A stretch of DNA of 32,859 nucleotides from Desulfobacteraceae bacterium (GTDB lineage Bacteria; Desulfobacterota; Desulfobacteria; Desulfobacterales; Desulfobacteraceae), in contig PIVS01000010.1 of assembly GCA_003353855.1 (NCBI GenBank), positions 1 to 32,859 on the forward strand. The letters are read 5' to 3'. The notes under the pieces were generated by a model. The model was not told the origin of the DNA and ran no database searches. It was given only the letters and a program-made list of their open reading frames with translations. Made by a program: the position numbers and the translations under genes. Positions within the stretch are counted from its first letter, which is position 1, and each line of letters starts with the position of its first letter. This document shows, piece after piece, positions 1-10,000 of the stretch.

Positions 1-72
1 AAGAGTTGTCCGGTTAATATCGACATCCGAGAGGTCTGTCATACCATGAACACTTATGAGAAAAAAGATTAG
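1..72 (+). CDS. C-terminal end of a probable 4Fe-4S electron-transfer protein (truncated by window edge)
   Basis: Open frame from base 1 reads KSCPVNIDIREVCHTMNTYEKKD*; 'CPVNID..EVC' resembles the end of a ferredoxin-type Fe-S motif; 20 bp upstream of the next gene. Confidence 0.55.
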   Translation, partial: KSCPVNIDIREVCHTMNTYEKKD

Positions 73-92
73 CGAACAAAAGGAGAACAGAC

Positions 93-938
93 ATGGAAAA
101 CCCCTATATGCCGTATCCAGTTCGCATTGATGATATTGAAATTGCAACTGAAGACAGATCCCTTAAAACATTTAAATTTGTTTTTCTCAATGAAGGGGAT
201 GAAGAAAAATTTGCCTACCAGGCTGGACAATTTGCTGAATTATCTATTCCCGGTGTGGGCGAAATTCCCATTGGCATTGCCTCATCCCCCGTTGAAAAAG
301 GATTTGTGAAATTTACGGTTTTCAGAACCGGCGTGGTCACTTCCCATCTCCACGACATGAAGGTCGGAGACATCATGGGATTAAGAGGTCCCCTGGGCAA
401 CTGGTATCCCTGGGACAAGCTTGAGAACAAAAATGTGGTCATCATTGGTGGAGGATTTGCATTTACCACCCTGAGATCCTCAATTGTTTACATGCTGGAT
501 CCTGCCAACCGATCCAAGTTCAAAAATATTGACGTGGTATACGGGGCCAGATCCCCGGGCATGCTCCTCTACCGCGAAGAACTCTTTGAATGGGAAAAAC
601 GGGATGACATCAACATGCACATCACCGTAGACGGCACAGATGATCCTTCATGGAAATACCACACGGGCTTTGTTCCCCAGGTGGTTGAGGATAATGCCCC
701 CAAGGCCGATGAAGATACCTATGCCATCATCTGCGGACCGCCGATTATGATTAAGTTCACCCAGCCCTCTCTTACAAAACTGGGGTATGAACCGGACCAG
801 ATTATCATGTCATTGGAAAACAGAATGAAGTGTGGTATCGGGATGTGCGGCCGATGTAATATTGGAAAAGAACTGGTGTGTAAAGACGGGCCGGTCTTTA
901 CTCTTGATGAAATTAACCAGACCCCGAAGGAGTATTAA
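93..938 (+). CDS. FAD/NAD(P)-binding oxidoreductase with C-terminal 2Fe-2S cysteine motif (AsrB / hydrogenase gamma-subunit / FlxA-like)
   Basis: 281 aa; ferredoxin-reductase-like fold (GQFAELSIPGVGEIPIGIAS, GGGFAFTTLRS, YGARSPGMLLYREEL, CGPPIMIKF) and C-terminal CGIGMCGRCNIG...C; RBS aaggaga upstream. Confidence 0.9.
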   Translation: MENPYMPYPVRIDDIEIATEDRSLKTFKFVFLNEGDEEKFAYQAGQFAELSIPGVGEIPIGIASSPVEKGFVKFTVFRTGVVTSHLHDMKVGDIMGLRGPLGNWYPWDKLENKNVVIIGGGFAFTTLRSSIVYMLDPANRSKFKNIDVVYGARSPGMLLYREELFEWEKRDDINMHITVDGTDDPSWKYHTGFVPQVVEDNAPKADEDTYAIICGPPIMIKFTQPSLTKLGYEPDQIIMSLENRMKCGIGMCGRCNIGKELVCKDGPVFTLDEINQTPKEY

Positions 939-988
939 ATTTACCGGTTTAAGAGAGGGTGATTTTTTCAAAATTGCCTTATTCTTTG

Positions 989-1017
989 TTGACAAGCATT
1001 CGATGCTGAGATATGTT
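989..1017 (+). promoter_or_regulatory. Candidate sigma-70 promoter for dsrC
   Basis: TTGACA - 17 bp - TATGTT, about 90 bp upstream of the dsrC start. Confidence 0.45.
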
Positions 1018-1106
1018 TAGCTTTCAATTATTGATGTGAATATTGAAGCCAAGACAGTACGTCTTAAAAATGATAGAAAAAAACTTTTTACTGGAGGAAA
1101 TTTTAA

Positions 1107-1424
1107 ATGGCAACAACTGAATTTAACGGAAAAACATTCGAAATCGATGAAGACGGATTCCTTCTTGATTACAATCTTTATTGTGACGAGTGGGTAGAAT
1201 ATGTAAAAGGCCAGGAAGGGATTGAAGAGCTGTCCGACGAACATTGGCAGCTGATTAAAGTTCTTCAGGATTACTACGAAAAAAACGGTATTGCTCCCAT
1301 GGTTCGTGTTCTGTCCAAACTTACCAAGTTCAAACTCAAACACATCTATGAATTGTTCCCCTCAGGTCCCGGTAAAGGTGCTTGTAAAATGGCCGGTCTT
1401 CCGAAACCGACCGGATGTGTATAG
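1107..1424 (+). CDS. dsrC: DsrC/TusE family sulfur-carrier protein
   Basis: 105 aa; GFLLDYNLYCDEWVEYV, ending GPGKGACKMAGLPKPTGCV with both conserved C-terminal Cys spaced as in true DsrC; RBS ggagg. Confidence 0.95.
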   Translation: MATTEFNGKTFEIDEDGFLLDYNLYCDEWVEYVKGQEGIEELSDEHWQLIKVLQDYYEKNGIAPMVRVLSKLTKFKLKHIYELFPSGPGKGACKMAGLPKPTGCV

Positions 1425-1460
1425 TTAGATACCTATCCACACTTTTTTTTTAGTTTATAG

Positions 1461-1492
1461 AGGCTCTGTTTTTTTCAAGCAGAGCCTTTCTT
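1461..1492 (+). terminator. Rho-independent terminator after dsrC
   Basis: Inverted repeat AGGCTCTG...CAGAGCCT followed by a T-rich tail, directly downstream of the dsrC stop. Confidence 0.75.
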
Positions 1493-1514
1493 ATATATTG
1501 CCCCGGAGTTGATT

Positions 1515-1970
1515 ATGCCCTTACTCGATGAAACCAACAAAAAAATTCTTAACAGTATCCAGCTCGATTTCCCCATTGATCCAAGGCCATTTAAAAAAAT
1601 CGCAGAAAAACTTAATTTTTCTGAAGATGAGCTACTGGACAGAATAAATGCAATGAAAGATGAGATGCTGATCCGGAGAATCGGGGGAAATTTCAGTCCT
1701 GATCGCCTCGGTTACCATTCTACCCTTTGCGCTGCCATGGTGGAAGACGAAAAAATTGATCTGTTTACAAAAACGGTTAACACCTACTCAGGGGTTACCC
1801 ATAATTATCGCCGGGATCATAATTTTAATATTTGGTTTACCTTTATAGCTCCCTCCATGGAGATCATCAAAAAAAACCTTGAAGAAATATCGGAAAAGAC
1901 CGGTGTAAAGACCATTTTAAACCTGCCTGCCACACGGGTATTTAAAATCTCTGCCAATTTTAAGGTATGA
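1515..1970 (+). CDS. AsnC/Lrp-family siroheme decarboxylase-like subunit (AhbA/AhbB family)
   Basis: ORF listed from TTG 1509; ATG at 1515. HTH N-terminus plus 'GVTHNYRRDHNFNIWFTF', characteristic of AhbA/B. Cannot tell A from B. Confidence 0.85.
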   Translation: MPLLDETNKKILNSIQLDFPIDPRPFKKIAEKLNFSEDELLDRINAMKDEMLIRRIGGNFSPDRLGYHSTLCAAMVEDEKIDLFTKTVNTYSGVTHNYRRDHNFNIWFTFIAPSMEIIKKNLEEISEKTGVKTILNLPATRVFKISANFKV

Positions 1971-2776
1971 AAAATCTCAGGGTTGCCCTTGTGGTTCAGA
2001 AGAGCATCCCCGGCGCCTTTGAACAAAATCTGCTGGCAAGCTTGGAAGCAGTCTCCCATGCCTCTTCAAAAAATGCTCATATGGTGGTCTTTCCTGAAAT
2101 GAACCTGACCGGATATTACGCAGGCCCGAAAATTCAATCCATTGCACAACCCCTTGGTCCGGAATTAATTCATACACTTTCCAATGCTGCCGAGAAATTT
2201 GACATAACCATCCTGACCGGCATGGCAGAACAGGCAGAAAGCTCTTCGCCTTATGCATCCCATCTTGTCTTTTCGCCCCACAAAAGTGTGGAGCGATACC
2301 GAAAAATTCATATGGCTCCCAATGAAAAAGACTATTTCTCTCCGGGAAATCAGATCCCGATATTTCAATACAAAGCCGTTAATTTTGGTATTCAGCTTTG
2401 CTATGATGCGCACTTTCCCGAACTTTCCACTGCCATGGCCGTGAAAGGGGCAGATATTATTTTTATCCCCCATGCCTCGCCCCGTGGCAGTTCAAGGGAA
2501 AAATACAAGTCATGGATGAGGCATTTAACTGCCAGGGCTTTTGATAACGGGGTTTTTATTGCTGCGGTAAATCAGACCGGTGATAATACCTGCGGACTTA
2601 ATTTTCCTGGTCTTGCTCTATTGATCGGACCCGACGGAAACATCGTTTCCAATTTTCTTGATCCAGATGAAAAAATTAATTATGTCAATATTGACTTGAC
2701 CGCTCTGGACAGGGTGAGATCCCACAAAATGCGTTATTTTCTGCCCAACAGACGCCCTGACCTATTCAACAAATAA
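1967..2776 (+). CDS. Carbon-nitrogen hydrolase (nitrilase superfamily)
   Basis: 269 aa; catalytic Glu (VFPEMNLTGY), Lys (YRKIHMAPNE) and Cys (GIQLCYDAHFPE) motifs; start overlaps the upstream stop (ATGA). Confidence 0.9.
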   Translation: MKNLRVALVVQKSIPGAFEQNLLASLEAVSHASSKNAHMVVFPEMNLTGYYAGPKIQSIAQPLGPELIHTLSNAAEKFDITILTGMAEQAESSSPYASHLVFSPHKSVERYRKIHMAPNEKDYFSPGNQIPIFQYKAVNFGIQLCYDAHFPELSTAMAVKGADIIFIPHASPRGSSREKYKSWMRHLTARAFDNGVFIAAVNQTGDNTCGLNFPGLALLIGPDGNIVSNFLDPDEKINYVNIDLTALDRVRSHKMRYFLPNRRPDLFNK

Positions 2777-2792
2777 AAAACTCTGATCCATT

Positions 2793-3653
2793 CTATTTTT
2801 CAATTTTGCTTCTGCGGTTTTGAATATAGGCATTTCTGAGGGCCACATAGGGATCCAGGGATGCATCCTTTAATGCTTCATAATCCCCAATTCGAAAAGT
2901 GGTTCTGTTAATTTGATCATAGGCGTATATGCCCAGGTTAAGCTCCCAGGGTTCAACATAGTTGACCGGGGTGATAAAGTAGTCCCCTGCCCTTCCCAAC
3001 GCATCCCGAAGAGTTGAGGGCCCAAGTATCGGCAATACCAGATAAAATCCATCACCAATTGCATAAGATCCAAGGGTTTGTCCCAGGTCCTCATTGGAGG
3101 TTTTCATATTCAAATGCTTTTGGGCAAACTGGTTAAACCCCAGAACCCCCAGGGTTGAGTTGGTAAGAAAAACACCTATTTCATCCGAGGCCTCCAGAAG
3201 CTTACCCTGGAGAAGATTGTTGACAAATCTTACCGGAAACAAAAGATTATAAAAAAAATTATTAACCCCGTTGCGCAGGGGAACGGGTGCAATATATTTA
3301 TACCCCAGGGCAACTGGTTTTAGTGCATAAAAATAGAAGAAATCATTAAATGAATACATTGCATAGTTAAAATAATAGAGCGGATCCGCTACCATTTGTA
3401 CTTCTTCGACCTCATCATCATACTCATCAAAAAAATCCTCGTCAAAACCCTCGTCAGGTATAGTCTCATCACCCTCGGCCACCTGGGTCAAAATAATGGG
3501 GTTACCTGGAAGCGAATCAAGGAGTAAGCCTGATATATTTTTTTCAAGAACGGGGCTGATCCGAAAGAGGTTTTCTTCTGCCGAGCCTATTGAGATCTTA
3601 ACAAAAAACCCGATGAACAATAAAAAGAGCAGGATAAAAACTGATTTTTTCAT
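2793..3653 (-). CDS. mlaA: MlaA/VacJ family outer-membrane lipid asymmetry protein
   Basis: DPLYYFNYAMYSFNDFFYFYALKPVALGYKYIAPVPLRNGVNNFFYNL, GQTLGSYAIGDGFYLVLPILGPSTLRDALG motifs; last gene of an mla cluster. Confidence 0.93.
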   Translation of the reverse strand: MKKSVFILLFLLFIGFFVKISIGSAEENLFRISPVLEKNISGLLLDSLPGNPIILTQVAEGDETIPDEGFDEDFFDEYDDEVEEVQMVADPLYYFNYAMYSFNDFFYFYALKPVALGYKYIAPVPLRNGVNNFFYNLLFPVRFVNNLLQGKLLEASDEIGVFLTNSTLGVLGFNQFAQKHLNMKTSNEDLGQTLGSYAIGDGFYLVLPILGPSTLRDALGRAGDYFITPVNYVEPWELNLGIYAYDQINRTTFRIGDYEALKDASLDPYVALRNAYIQNRRSKIEK

Positions 3654-4306
3654 TTTTCAACCTTTTCCCTGAGTTCCTTGATAATGGCTTCAGGCGTTTG
3701 GGATATCTGCTGTCTGTATTGTTCTCTATAGTTGGCAGCCATACTGACACCTGCCACTGTTATGTCGTAAATTTTCCAGTTTGAACTCTCTTTTTTTATC
3801 ATCCGATAGGTTACCGGAATTTGATTTACTCCCTGGACAATCTGTGTTGAGATATCTGTTCTGAAAATATTTTTTTTGGGGGTTAATGGGGTATTTTCCA
3901 GATAGTTAATGGTAATATTTTGAACATCCTGCCCTGCCAGCCTGGTGAAATAGGTCTGGCTTATAAGTTTGGAAAAACAATAGACAAATTCCTCTTTTTG
4001 ATCCTTGGAAAAAGATCGAAATTTTCTACCAAGTGAGAGCATGGAAAATGTCTTAAAATCAAATAGCACCATGGCTCTGCCATAAAGAACTTTTTCCTGC
4101 TCATTTGGGTTTTTTGCGAATTTGGGGTCCTGGATGGTTTCAAGGATTTCATCCACAGATGTTTTTAGATAATCCTGGGCCTCAATTTCCAGTGAAAGAG
4201 CCTCACCTGGTTGATTCCCCTGCCCAGCTTGGCTTGTCAGACCAATGGATACTTGGAAAAAACAGATAAAAACACAAAGAAAGGAAATAAAAATCTTTAA
4301 CTGCAT
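3650..4306 (-). CDS. mlaC: MlaC family phospholipid-binding protein
   Basis: ORF listed to 4360; internal Met (MQLKIFISFLCVFICFF) gives a better signal peptide, so start ~4306. Ttg2D/MlaC-like body (FSKLISQTYFTRLAG..., VPVTYRMIKKESSNWKIYDITVAGVSM). Confidence 0.9.
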   Translation of the reverse strand: MQLKIFISFLCVFICFFQVSIGLTSQAGQGNQPGEALSLEIEAQDYLKTSVDEILETIQDPKFAKNPNEQEKVLYGRAMVLFDFKTFSMLSLGRKFRSFSKDQKEEFVYCFSKLISQTYFTRLAGQDVQNITINYLENTPLTPKKNIFRTDISTQIVQGVNQIPVTYRMIKKESSNWKIYDITVAGVSMAANYREQYRQQISQTPEAIIKELREKVEK

Positions 4307-4375
4307 AAACAGGCCTGCTTTATAATATGTTTTTGGGTTTATCATTCTGGAGCTTACCATTATAGTGGTTTACCG

Positions 4376-4831
4376 TTACTGAGGTTTATCATTGGAGAAG
4401 ATAAATTTTCTTACCAAAGATTCAATATCCAGAGAAGATTCGGTATTGCTTATTTCATCCCCATCAACCAGTATATCATCGGAACCACCCGGTAAAATGT
4501 CAATATACTTCTGACCTATTATACCAGAAGTTTTTACAGAGGCAATACTATCATCAGATAATTCAATGTCTCCATTAAGACTAAATATTAGCTTTGCAAC
4601 AAGCCGTTCCCTGTCTATACTGATTTTTGAAACATTTCCGATTTCAACCCCGGCTAATTCCACTCTGGCCCCTTGTTTTAGTCCGGAGATGGAGGAAAAA
4701 TAGCCATAAACAGAATAGGTGTTTTTAGGGTAAAAACTGACTTCTCCGATGGTTAAGATCAAATATCCCATGCTGATAATGCCTATCATAACAAATAGGC
4801 CCACATATAATTCTAAATTTCGTCTGTTCAT
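4376..4831 (-). CDS. mlaD: MCE-domain protein MlaD
   Basis: Single N-terminal TM and MCE domain (YSVYGYFSSISGLKQGARVELAGVEIGNVSKISID...GIIGQKYIDILPGG). Confidence 0.93.
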   Translation of the reverse strand: MNRRNLELYVGLFVMIGIISMGYLILTIGEVSFYPKNTYSVYGYFSSISGLKQGARVELAGVEIGNVSKISIDRERLVAKLIFSLNGDIELSDDSIASVKTSGIIGQKYIDILPGGSDDILVDGDEISNTESSLDIESLVRKFIFSNDKPQ

Positions 4832-4859
4832 ATTTATCCTCTGGCTGAAATCTTCCGGT

Positions 4860-5618
4860 TCAGGTATTGGTGCTGCACGCTATTTCATCGCCACGGATGA
4901 AAGCATTTACAACCTTGCTGTGTGAGTGTAGGATATCATCCCTGCTGCCTTCAAAAACAATCCGGCCCTCATCAAGCATGGCTATGTGCTGGGCAACATC
5001 AAAAATTTCCGGAATATCGTGACTGACAATAACTGCGGTAAATCCAAATTGTTTCTGGTATTCTTCGATCATGGCGTGAACTTTTTTTTTCCTCACAGGG
5101 TCAAGCCCTGTGGTCGGCTCATCAAATAATACCACCTTGGGATCTGTGACAAGGGCCCTTGCAAGGGCAACCCTTTTTCGCATTCCCCCGGAAAGCTGGG
5201 AGGGAAATTTTTCACCAATGGGCCCAAGACCCAGCTGTTCCATTCTTGTTTTTACTTTTTCCTGGATGACAGCTTTTGCATAGTGGGATGTCTCAGTCAA
5301 GGGCAGAGCAATATTCTCAAAAATATTCAGAAAATCAAACAAGGCATTTTCCTGGAACATATAGCTTAAGTTTTTTTTAAAAAGAAGCTTTTCCTTTTTG
5401 GGCATCCCATGAAGTGGTTTACCCTGGATCAACAGTTTTCCCGAATCCTGAAGAATGAGTCCGATAATATGCTTGAGCAAAACGGATTTTCCCGTACCGC
5501 TCTTTCCAATCACCGCCATGATTTCGCCTTTATATATGGAAAGATTAACCCCCCGCAGCACATGGTTTTGGCCAAAACTTTTTTTTATATCGACAAATTG
5601 AATCAAAGGTGAGGTCAT
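4860..5618 (-). CDS. mlaF: MlaF ABC transporter ATPase
   Basis: Walker A GKSGTGKSVLLKHI, signature LSGGMRKRVALARAL, Walker B VVLFDEPTTGLDP; likely start at internal Met (MTSPLIQF), since the listed ORF start overlaps mlaE. Confidence 0.93.
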   Translation of the reverse strand: MTSPLIQFVDIKKSFGQNHVLRGVNLSIYKGEIMAVIGKSGTGKSVLLKHIIGLILQDSGKLLIQGKPLHGMPKKEKLLFKKNLSYMFQENALFDFLNIFENIALPLTETSHYAKAVIQEKVKTRMEQLGLGPIGEKFPSQLSGGMRKRVALARALVTDPKVVLFDEPTTGLDPVRKKKVHAMIEEYQKQFGFTAVIVSHDIPEIFDVAQHIAMLDEGRIVFEGSRDDILHSHSKVVNAFIRGDEIACSTNT

Positions 5619-5622
5619 TTTT

Positions 5623-6459
5623 TTAAACCAGAAAATAGGTAATAATATAATCAACAATCAGTATATAGATACAAGACTGGACCACAGAGTTTGTAGTTGC
5701 CATGGATACCCCCTTGGCACCATGGCCTTCCCCGGTGGTCAAATGGGTGTAATAACCGCGATAGCAGCAGATGGTGGTTACAACAATTGCAAATACAAAT
5801 GATTTTAAAAAACCGCCGCCAATGTCAACCATTTGCACGCTTTCTATCACTTTGTCCATGTAAACCGCCTGGTTAATTCCCAGCATTAATGATCCTGTCA
5901 GGTATCCGCCAAAAATTCCCACCACGTCAAAAACAGAGGTTAACAAAGGAAAACTGATAAGGGCTGCCACAATGCGAGGAGAAAACAAAAAGCGAATGGG
6001 ATCTATCTGCATGGTTTTCAGGGCGTCAATCTGCTCTGATATACGCATGACACCAATTTCGGCAGCCATGGCAGATCCGGCTCTTGCTGTAATCATAATG
6101 GCAGCAAGAACAGGGCCAAGCTCCCTGATAATTGTCAGGGATACGGCTGAACCCAATGCAGCTTCGGAGCCGAAGGTAACAAGGGTATAATATCCCTGGA
6201 GGCCCAGGACCATGCCGGTGAATAATCCGGTCAATACAATGACAAACAGGGATTTTGCACCGACAAACCAGGTCTGGTCAAGAATCTTGTCAAATTGAAA
6301 TGGGATGACAAAAATATTAATCACACCCGAAATAAAAAAGATAACAATCCGCCCAATGGATTCAATGATATCCAGAGTTGATCCGCCCAGTTTTTCAATA
6401 TATTTTACAACCATGGCTCGTTTTATATAAGGTTTATCCGTAAAATACAAGTTACACAT
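5623..6459 (-). CDS. mlaE: MlaE ABC transporter permease
   Basis: MlaE core motifs (GMVLGLQGYYTLVTFGSEAALGSAVSLTIIRELGPVLAAIMITARAGSAMAAEIGVMRISEQIDAL); alternative start MVVKYIEKLGG at 6414. Confidence 0.93.
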   Translation of the reverse strand: MCNLYFTDKPYIKRAMVVKYIEKLGGSTLDIIESIGRIVIFFISGVINIFVIPFQFDKILDQTWFVGAKSLFVIVLTGLFTGMVLGLQGYYTLVTFGSEAALGSAVSLTIIRELGPVLAAIMITARAGSAMAAEIGVMRISEQIDALKTMQIDPIRFLFSPRIVAALISFPLLTSVFDVVGIFGGYLTGSLMLGINQAVYMDKVIESVQMVDIGGGFLKSFVFAIVVTTICCYRGYYTHLTTGEGHGAKGVSMATTNSVVQSCIYILIVDYIITYFLV

Positions 6460-6529
6460 GGTGTCAATTTGGTATCAGTTTGTCGAAAATTGTAAATAAG
6501 TGTGAAGCCGTATGGATAATAATTGACAC

Positions 6530-6574
6530 GTGGGATAAAAACCAATACGTATAGGTTACGTACTTTATACCCAC
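6530..6574. promoter_or_regulatory. Imperfect dyad-symmetric operator-like sequence in the 6611 gene promoter region
   Basis: GTGGG-ATAAA-AACC...GGTT...TTTAT-A-CCCAC, centred on ATACGTAT; overlaps a TTGACA (6523-6528) upstream of the RHH-like gene. Confidence 0.4.
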
Positions 6575-6610
6575 GCTATAAAATAACCTCTTCATTTACA
6601 GGATAAAAAT

Positions 6611-7084
6611 ATGGCTCAGAAAATAACATTGAGCATACCCGATTTGCTCCATAAAAAGCTTAAAGAGTGGCGAAATTCATTCAATTTTTCAAAGATGTTC
6701 CAGGAAACTGTAACCGATGCTATTCAAAAGAAAGAGGAATTTCAAAAACGCTTTTCAGAAGATTTTGATATATCAGAAATCATTAAGCGGCTTCAACACG
6801 AAAAAATGATCTGGGAAAAACAATTTTTTAAATCCGGAAAGAATGAAGGGCTGAAATGGGCACGGTCTGCCTACTATGAAGACCTTTTGTACGTAATCAA
6901 CTTTGAAGATAGGTATAAATTAACAAATGATGTCAAATTTAAACCTTATTTTGAAGAGCTCCACAACACAAATGAACTGGAAAAATATGCAAGTGATGCT
7001 GCCGTTGCTCACGAGGTGATGTTTATTGACGGATGGTTTTTGGGTGTGAATGAATTTTGGAACCAGATAAAGGAACAAATTTAA
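6611..7084 (+). CDS. Hypothetical protein with ribbon-helix-helix-like N-terminus
   Basis: 157 aa; KITLSIPDLLHKKLKEWRNSFNFSKMFQETVTDAI fits a beta-alpha-alpha RHH pattern; stop lies 1 bp before the next ATG. Confidence 0.65.
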   Translation: MAQKITLSIPDLLHKKLKEWRNSFNFSKMFQETVTDAIQKKEEFQKRFSEDFDISEIIKRLQHEKMIWEKQFFKSGKNEGLKWARSAYYEDLLYVINFEDRYKLTNDVKFKPYFEELHNTNELEKYASDAAVAHEVMFIDGWFLGVNEFWNQIKEQI

Positions 7085-7085
7085 T

Positions 7086-10000
7086 ATGAAATCTGAAATA
7101 AAAAAACAAGGGTCTTGCATTCTCGGTGTTGATGTGGGATCTGTATCTGTAAGCATTGCAGCCATAGACTCCACAGGGAAAGTTTTTCATAGGGCTACGG
7201 CCTATCACCACGGGGATGTAAAACCATGCCTTTCAAATCTTTTAACAGATGATGCCCTCGAGAACATAGGCTTTATATCAAAAACGGCTTCAACCCCTTC
7301 CCATATCTTCTCCCATGCAATTTTTGATGAGCAGGTTTCAATCATTCGCACATCAAATCACCTCCATAAAAATTCATTTGGCGGCATTTTACACATAGGG
7401 GGAGAAAAATTTTCATTAAGCCTCTTTGATGAGTTGAGCAATTACATCGGTGCAAAACATAATACCTCCTGTGCAGCCGGGACTGGTAGTTTTCTTGACC
7501 AGCAGGCAGGACGTCTTAATCTTTCAGATTCCCAACAAATAAGTAAACAAGCTTTGACCAACAAGAAAAATCGCCCGGATATTGCTACCCGATGTGCTGT
7601 TTTTGCAAAAACCGATTTGATCCATGCCCAGCAGGAAGGCTATGACATTGGGCAAATTTGCGACGGCCTTTGTTTCGGTCTTGCAAAAAACATCGCCAAT
7701 ACCCTGTTCAAGCAAAATGGATTGGTCAAACAAAATGTTGATTCCAAAATTCTTTTCTGCGGCGGTGTGTCCAAAAATATTTGTGTAAAGAATCATTTAG
7801 AATCCATTACCGGCATAGATTTTTTTCTTGATGAATACTCCCAGTTTTATGGTGCTGTCGGGGCGGCTCTTTGCCTCAAGGATCAATTGGGCCAAGGCAG
7901 TCATAAACCCAAATTTTTTACCAGCATCGATGACTATTTTTTGAAAAACTCTATAAAAGAGACCTACCGCTATCCAAAGCTTGCGTTAAAATTATCTGAT
8001 TATCCCGATTTTACATGTTTTAAATCCCATATTTTTGAAGAAGTAGAAATAGACATTTATGAAGACCCTGAAGCCTCCCCCATTACCCATGGATTCCTGG
8101 GTCTGGATGTGGGCTCCACCAGCACCAAGGCCATTTTAATTGACCAGAACTCTCAACCAATTGCCGGGTTCTATACCAAAACATCATCAAGACCCGTGGA
8201 GGCAGTAAAAAAACTTTTTAAAGCCTGTGACACATTTTTAAAAGATTATGATCTGGATTTGGAAATCAGAGGCTGTGGAACCACTGGTTCCGGCAGACGG
8301 ATCTCCGGCAAAATTATTGGTGCGGATATTGAACCCGATGAAATTACAGCCCACGCAACCGCTGCCGTGAACCTGGACCCAGAGGTGGATACCATTATTG
8401 AGATTGGCGGCCAGGATGCAAAATTTACCCTGCTCAAGGACGGAATGGTAACCTCATCTGTTATGAACACCGTCTGCGCGGCCGGAACCGGCAGCTTCAT
8501 TGAAGAACAGGCAAGTAAGCTTGATTGTCCCCTTCCTGATTATTCCGCAAGAACAGAGGGCGTAACCTCACCGGTCTCAAGTGATCGATGTACTGTATTC
8601 ATGGAACGGGATATTAATCATTTTTTTGCCGAAGGATATGAAAAAAATGAAATCCTTGCCTCTGTGCTCCATTCAGTGCGGGATAACTACCTGACAAAGG
8701 TGGCCAATATAAGCAAAATCGGCAACACCATTCTTTTTCAGGGGGCTACCGCCCGAAACAAGGCCCTGGTTGCCGCATTTGAGCAAAAGCTGAACAAACC
8801 CATCCATGTATCCAAATTTTGCCACCTGACCGGTGCTCTTGGAGTTGCGTTTTTAGTCCGGGAGCAGGAACAAAATCAGAAAATTGACCAGACAAATTTC
8901 AGAGGATTTGACCTGTGGACAAAGGATATTCCTGTTCGCCAGGAAACCTGCCTTCTGTGTACCAACAATTGCAAGTTAACCATTGCTGACATTGATGGAG
9001 ATCCCCAGGCCTATGGATTTTTATGCGGCAGGGATTATGGGACCAAAAAAATGGTTCCTCAAAAGAACCGCTATGATTTACTAAAATTGCGGAGACAGCA
9101 AACACGCATCAATTGTAAACCACCTGTTAAACATGATTTTACCATTGGAATTCCTGCTGCTCTTCATCTATTTGAAGACTTAAAATTCTGGGAGCATTTT
9201 TTTTTAAACCTTGGAATACGAACCATCACCAGCAGAGGATTAAAGAACCCGGTAAAATTGGGGAAAAGTGTTGCAAATGCGGAATTTTGTGCCCCGGTTG
9301 TATCTTTACACGGCCATGTATCCCATTTGATGGAAAAAGCTGATTATGTATTTCTTCCCTTTTATTTTGAAAACAAATCAAAGAAAAAGGAAGCCCGACG
9401 TCAACATTGTTATTATACCCAGTTTACCCCTTCCATCATGTCATGTTTACAGGCCTCGGACCAAAAGAAACTGATCTCACCCATCATTCAATATTTATAC
9501 ACCAATTTCCATACCAAAATGGAATTATTTAAATCCTTAAAAGCTTTATCTAAAAACCTTTCTTTTTCTTTTTTTGATATTGTTATGGCCTATGACAGGG
9601 CAATTGAATTCAAACAACAAAACCAAAAAAAATTAAAGGATTTATACCTGAACCAGACCAAAGATACACCTGGCATAAAAACAGTTTTTTTGGGACGGCC
9701 ATACACTGTTCTCTCGGAATCAATGAACAATAATATCCCTGGAATTTTTTCAAATCTCGGGATAAAAACTTTTTTCCAGGACATGCTGGACAGGAAAAAT
9801 CATGATTTTACATTGATCCGCCCCCTGCTCAAGGAGGTCCACTGGAAGTATGCAGCCCAGATTTTGGAAGCCGCCTATATCGCTGCCACCACCAAGGATC
9901 TATACCCTGTCTATATTTCTTCATTCAAATGTGCCCCGGATTCTTTTGCGGTGGATTATTTTAAAGAGATCATGGAACATTTTAACAAGCCCTATCTGGT

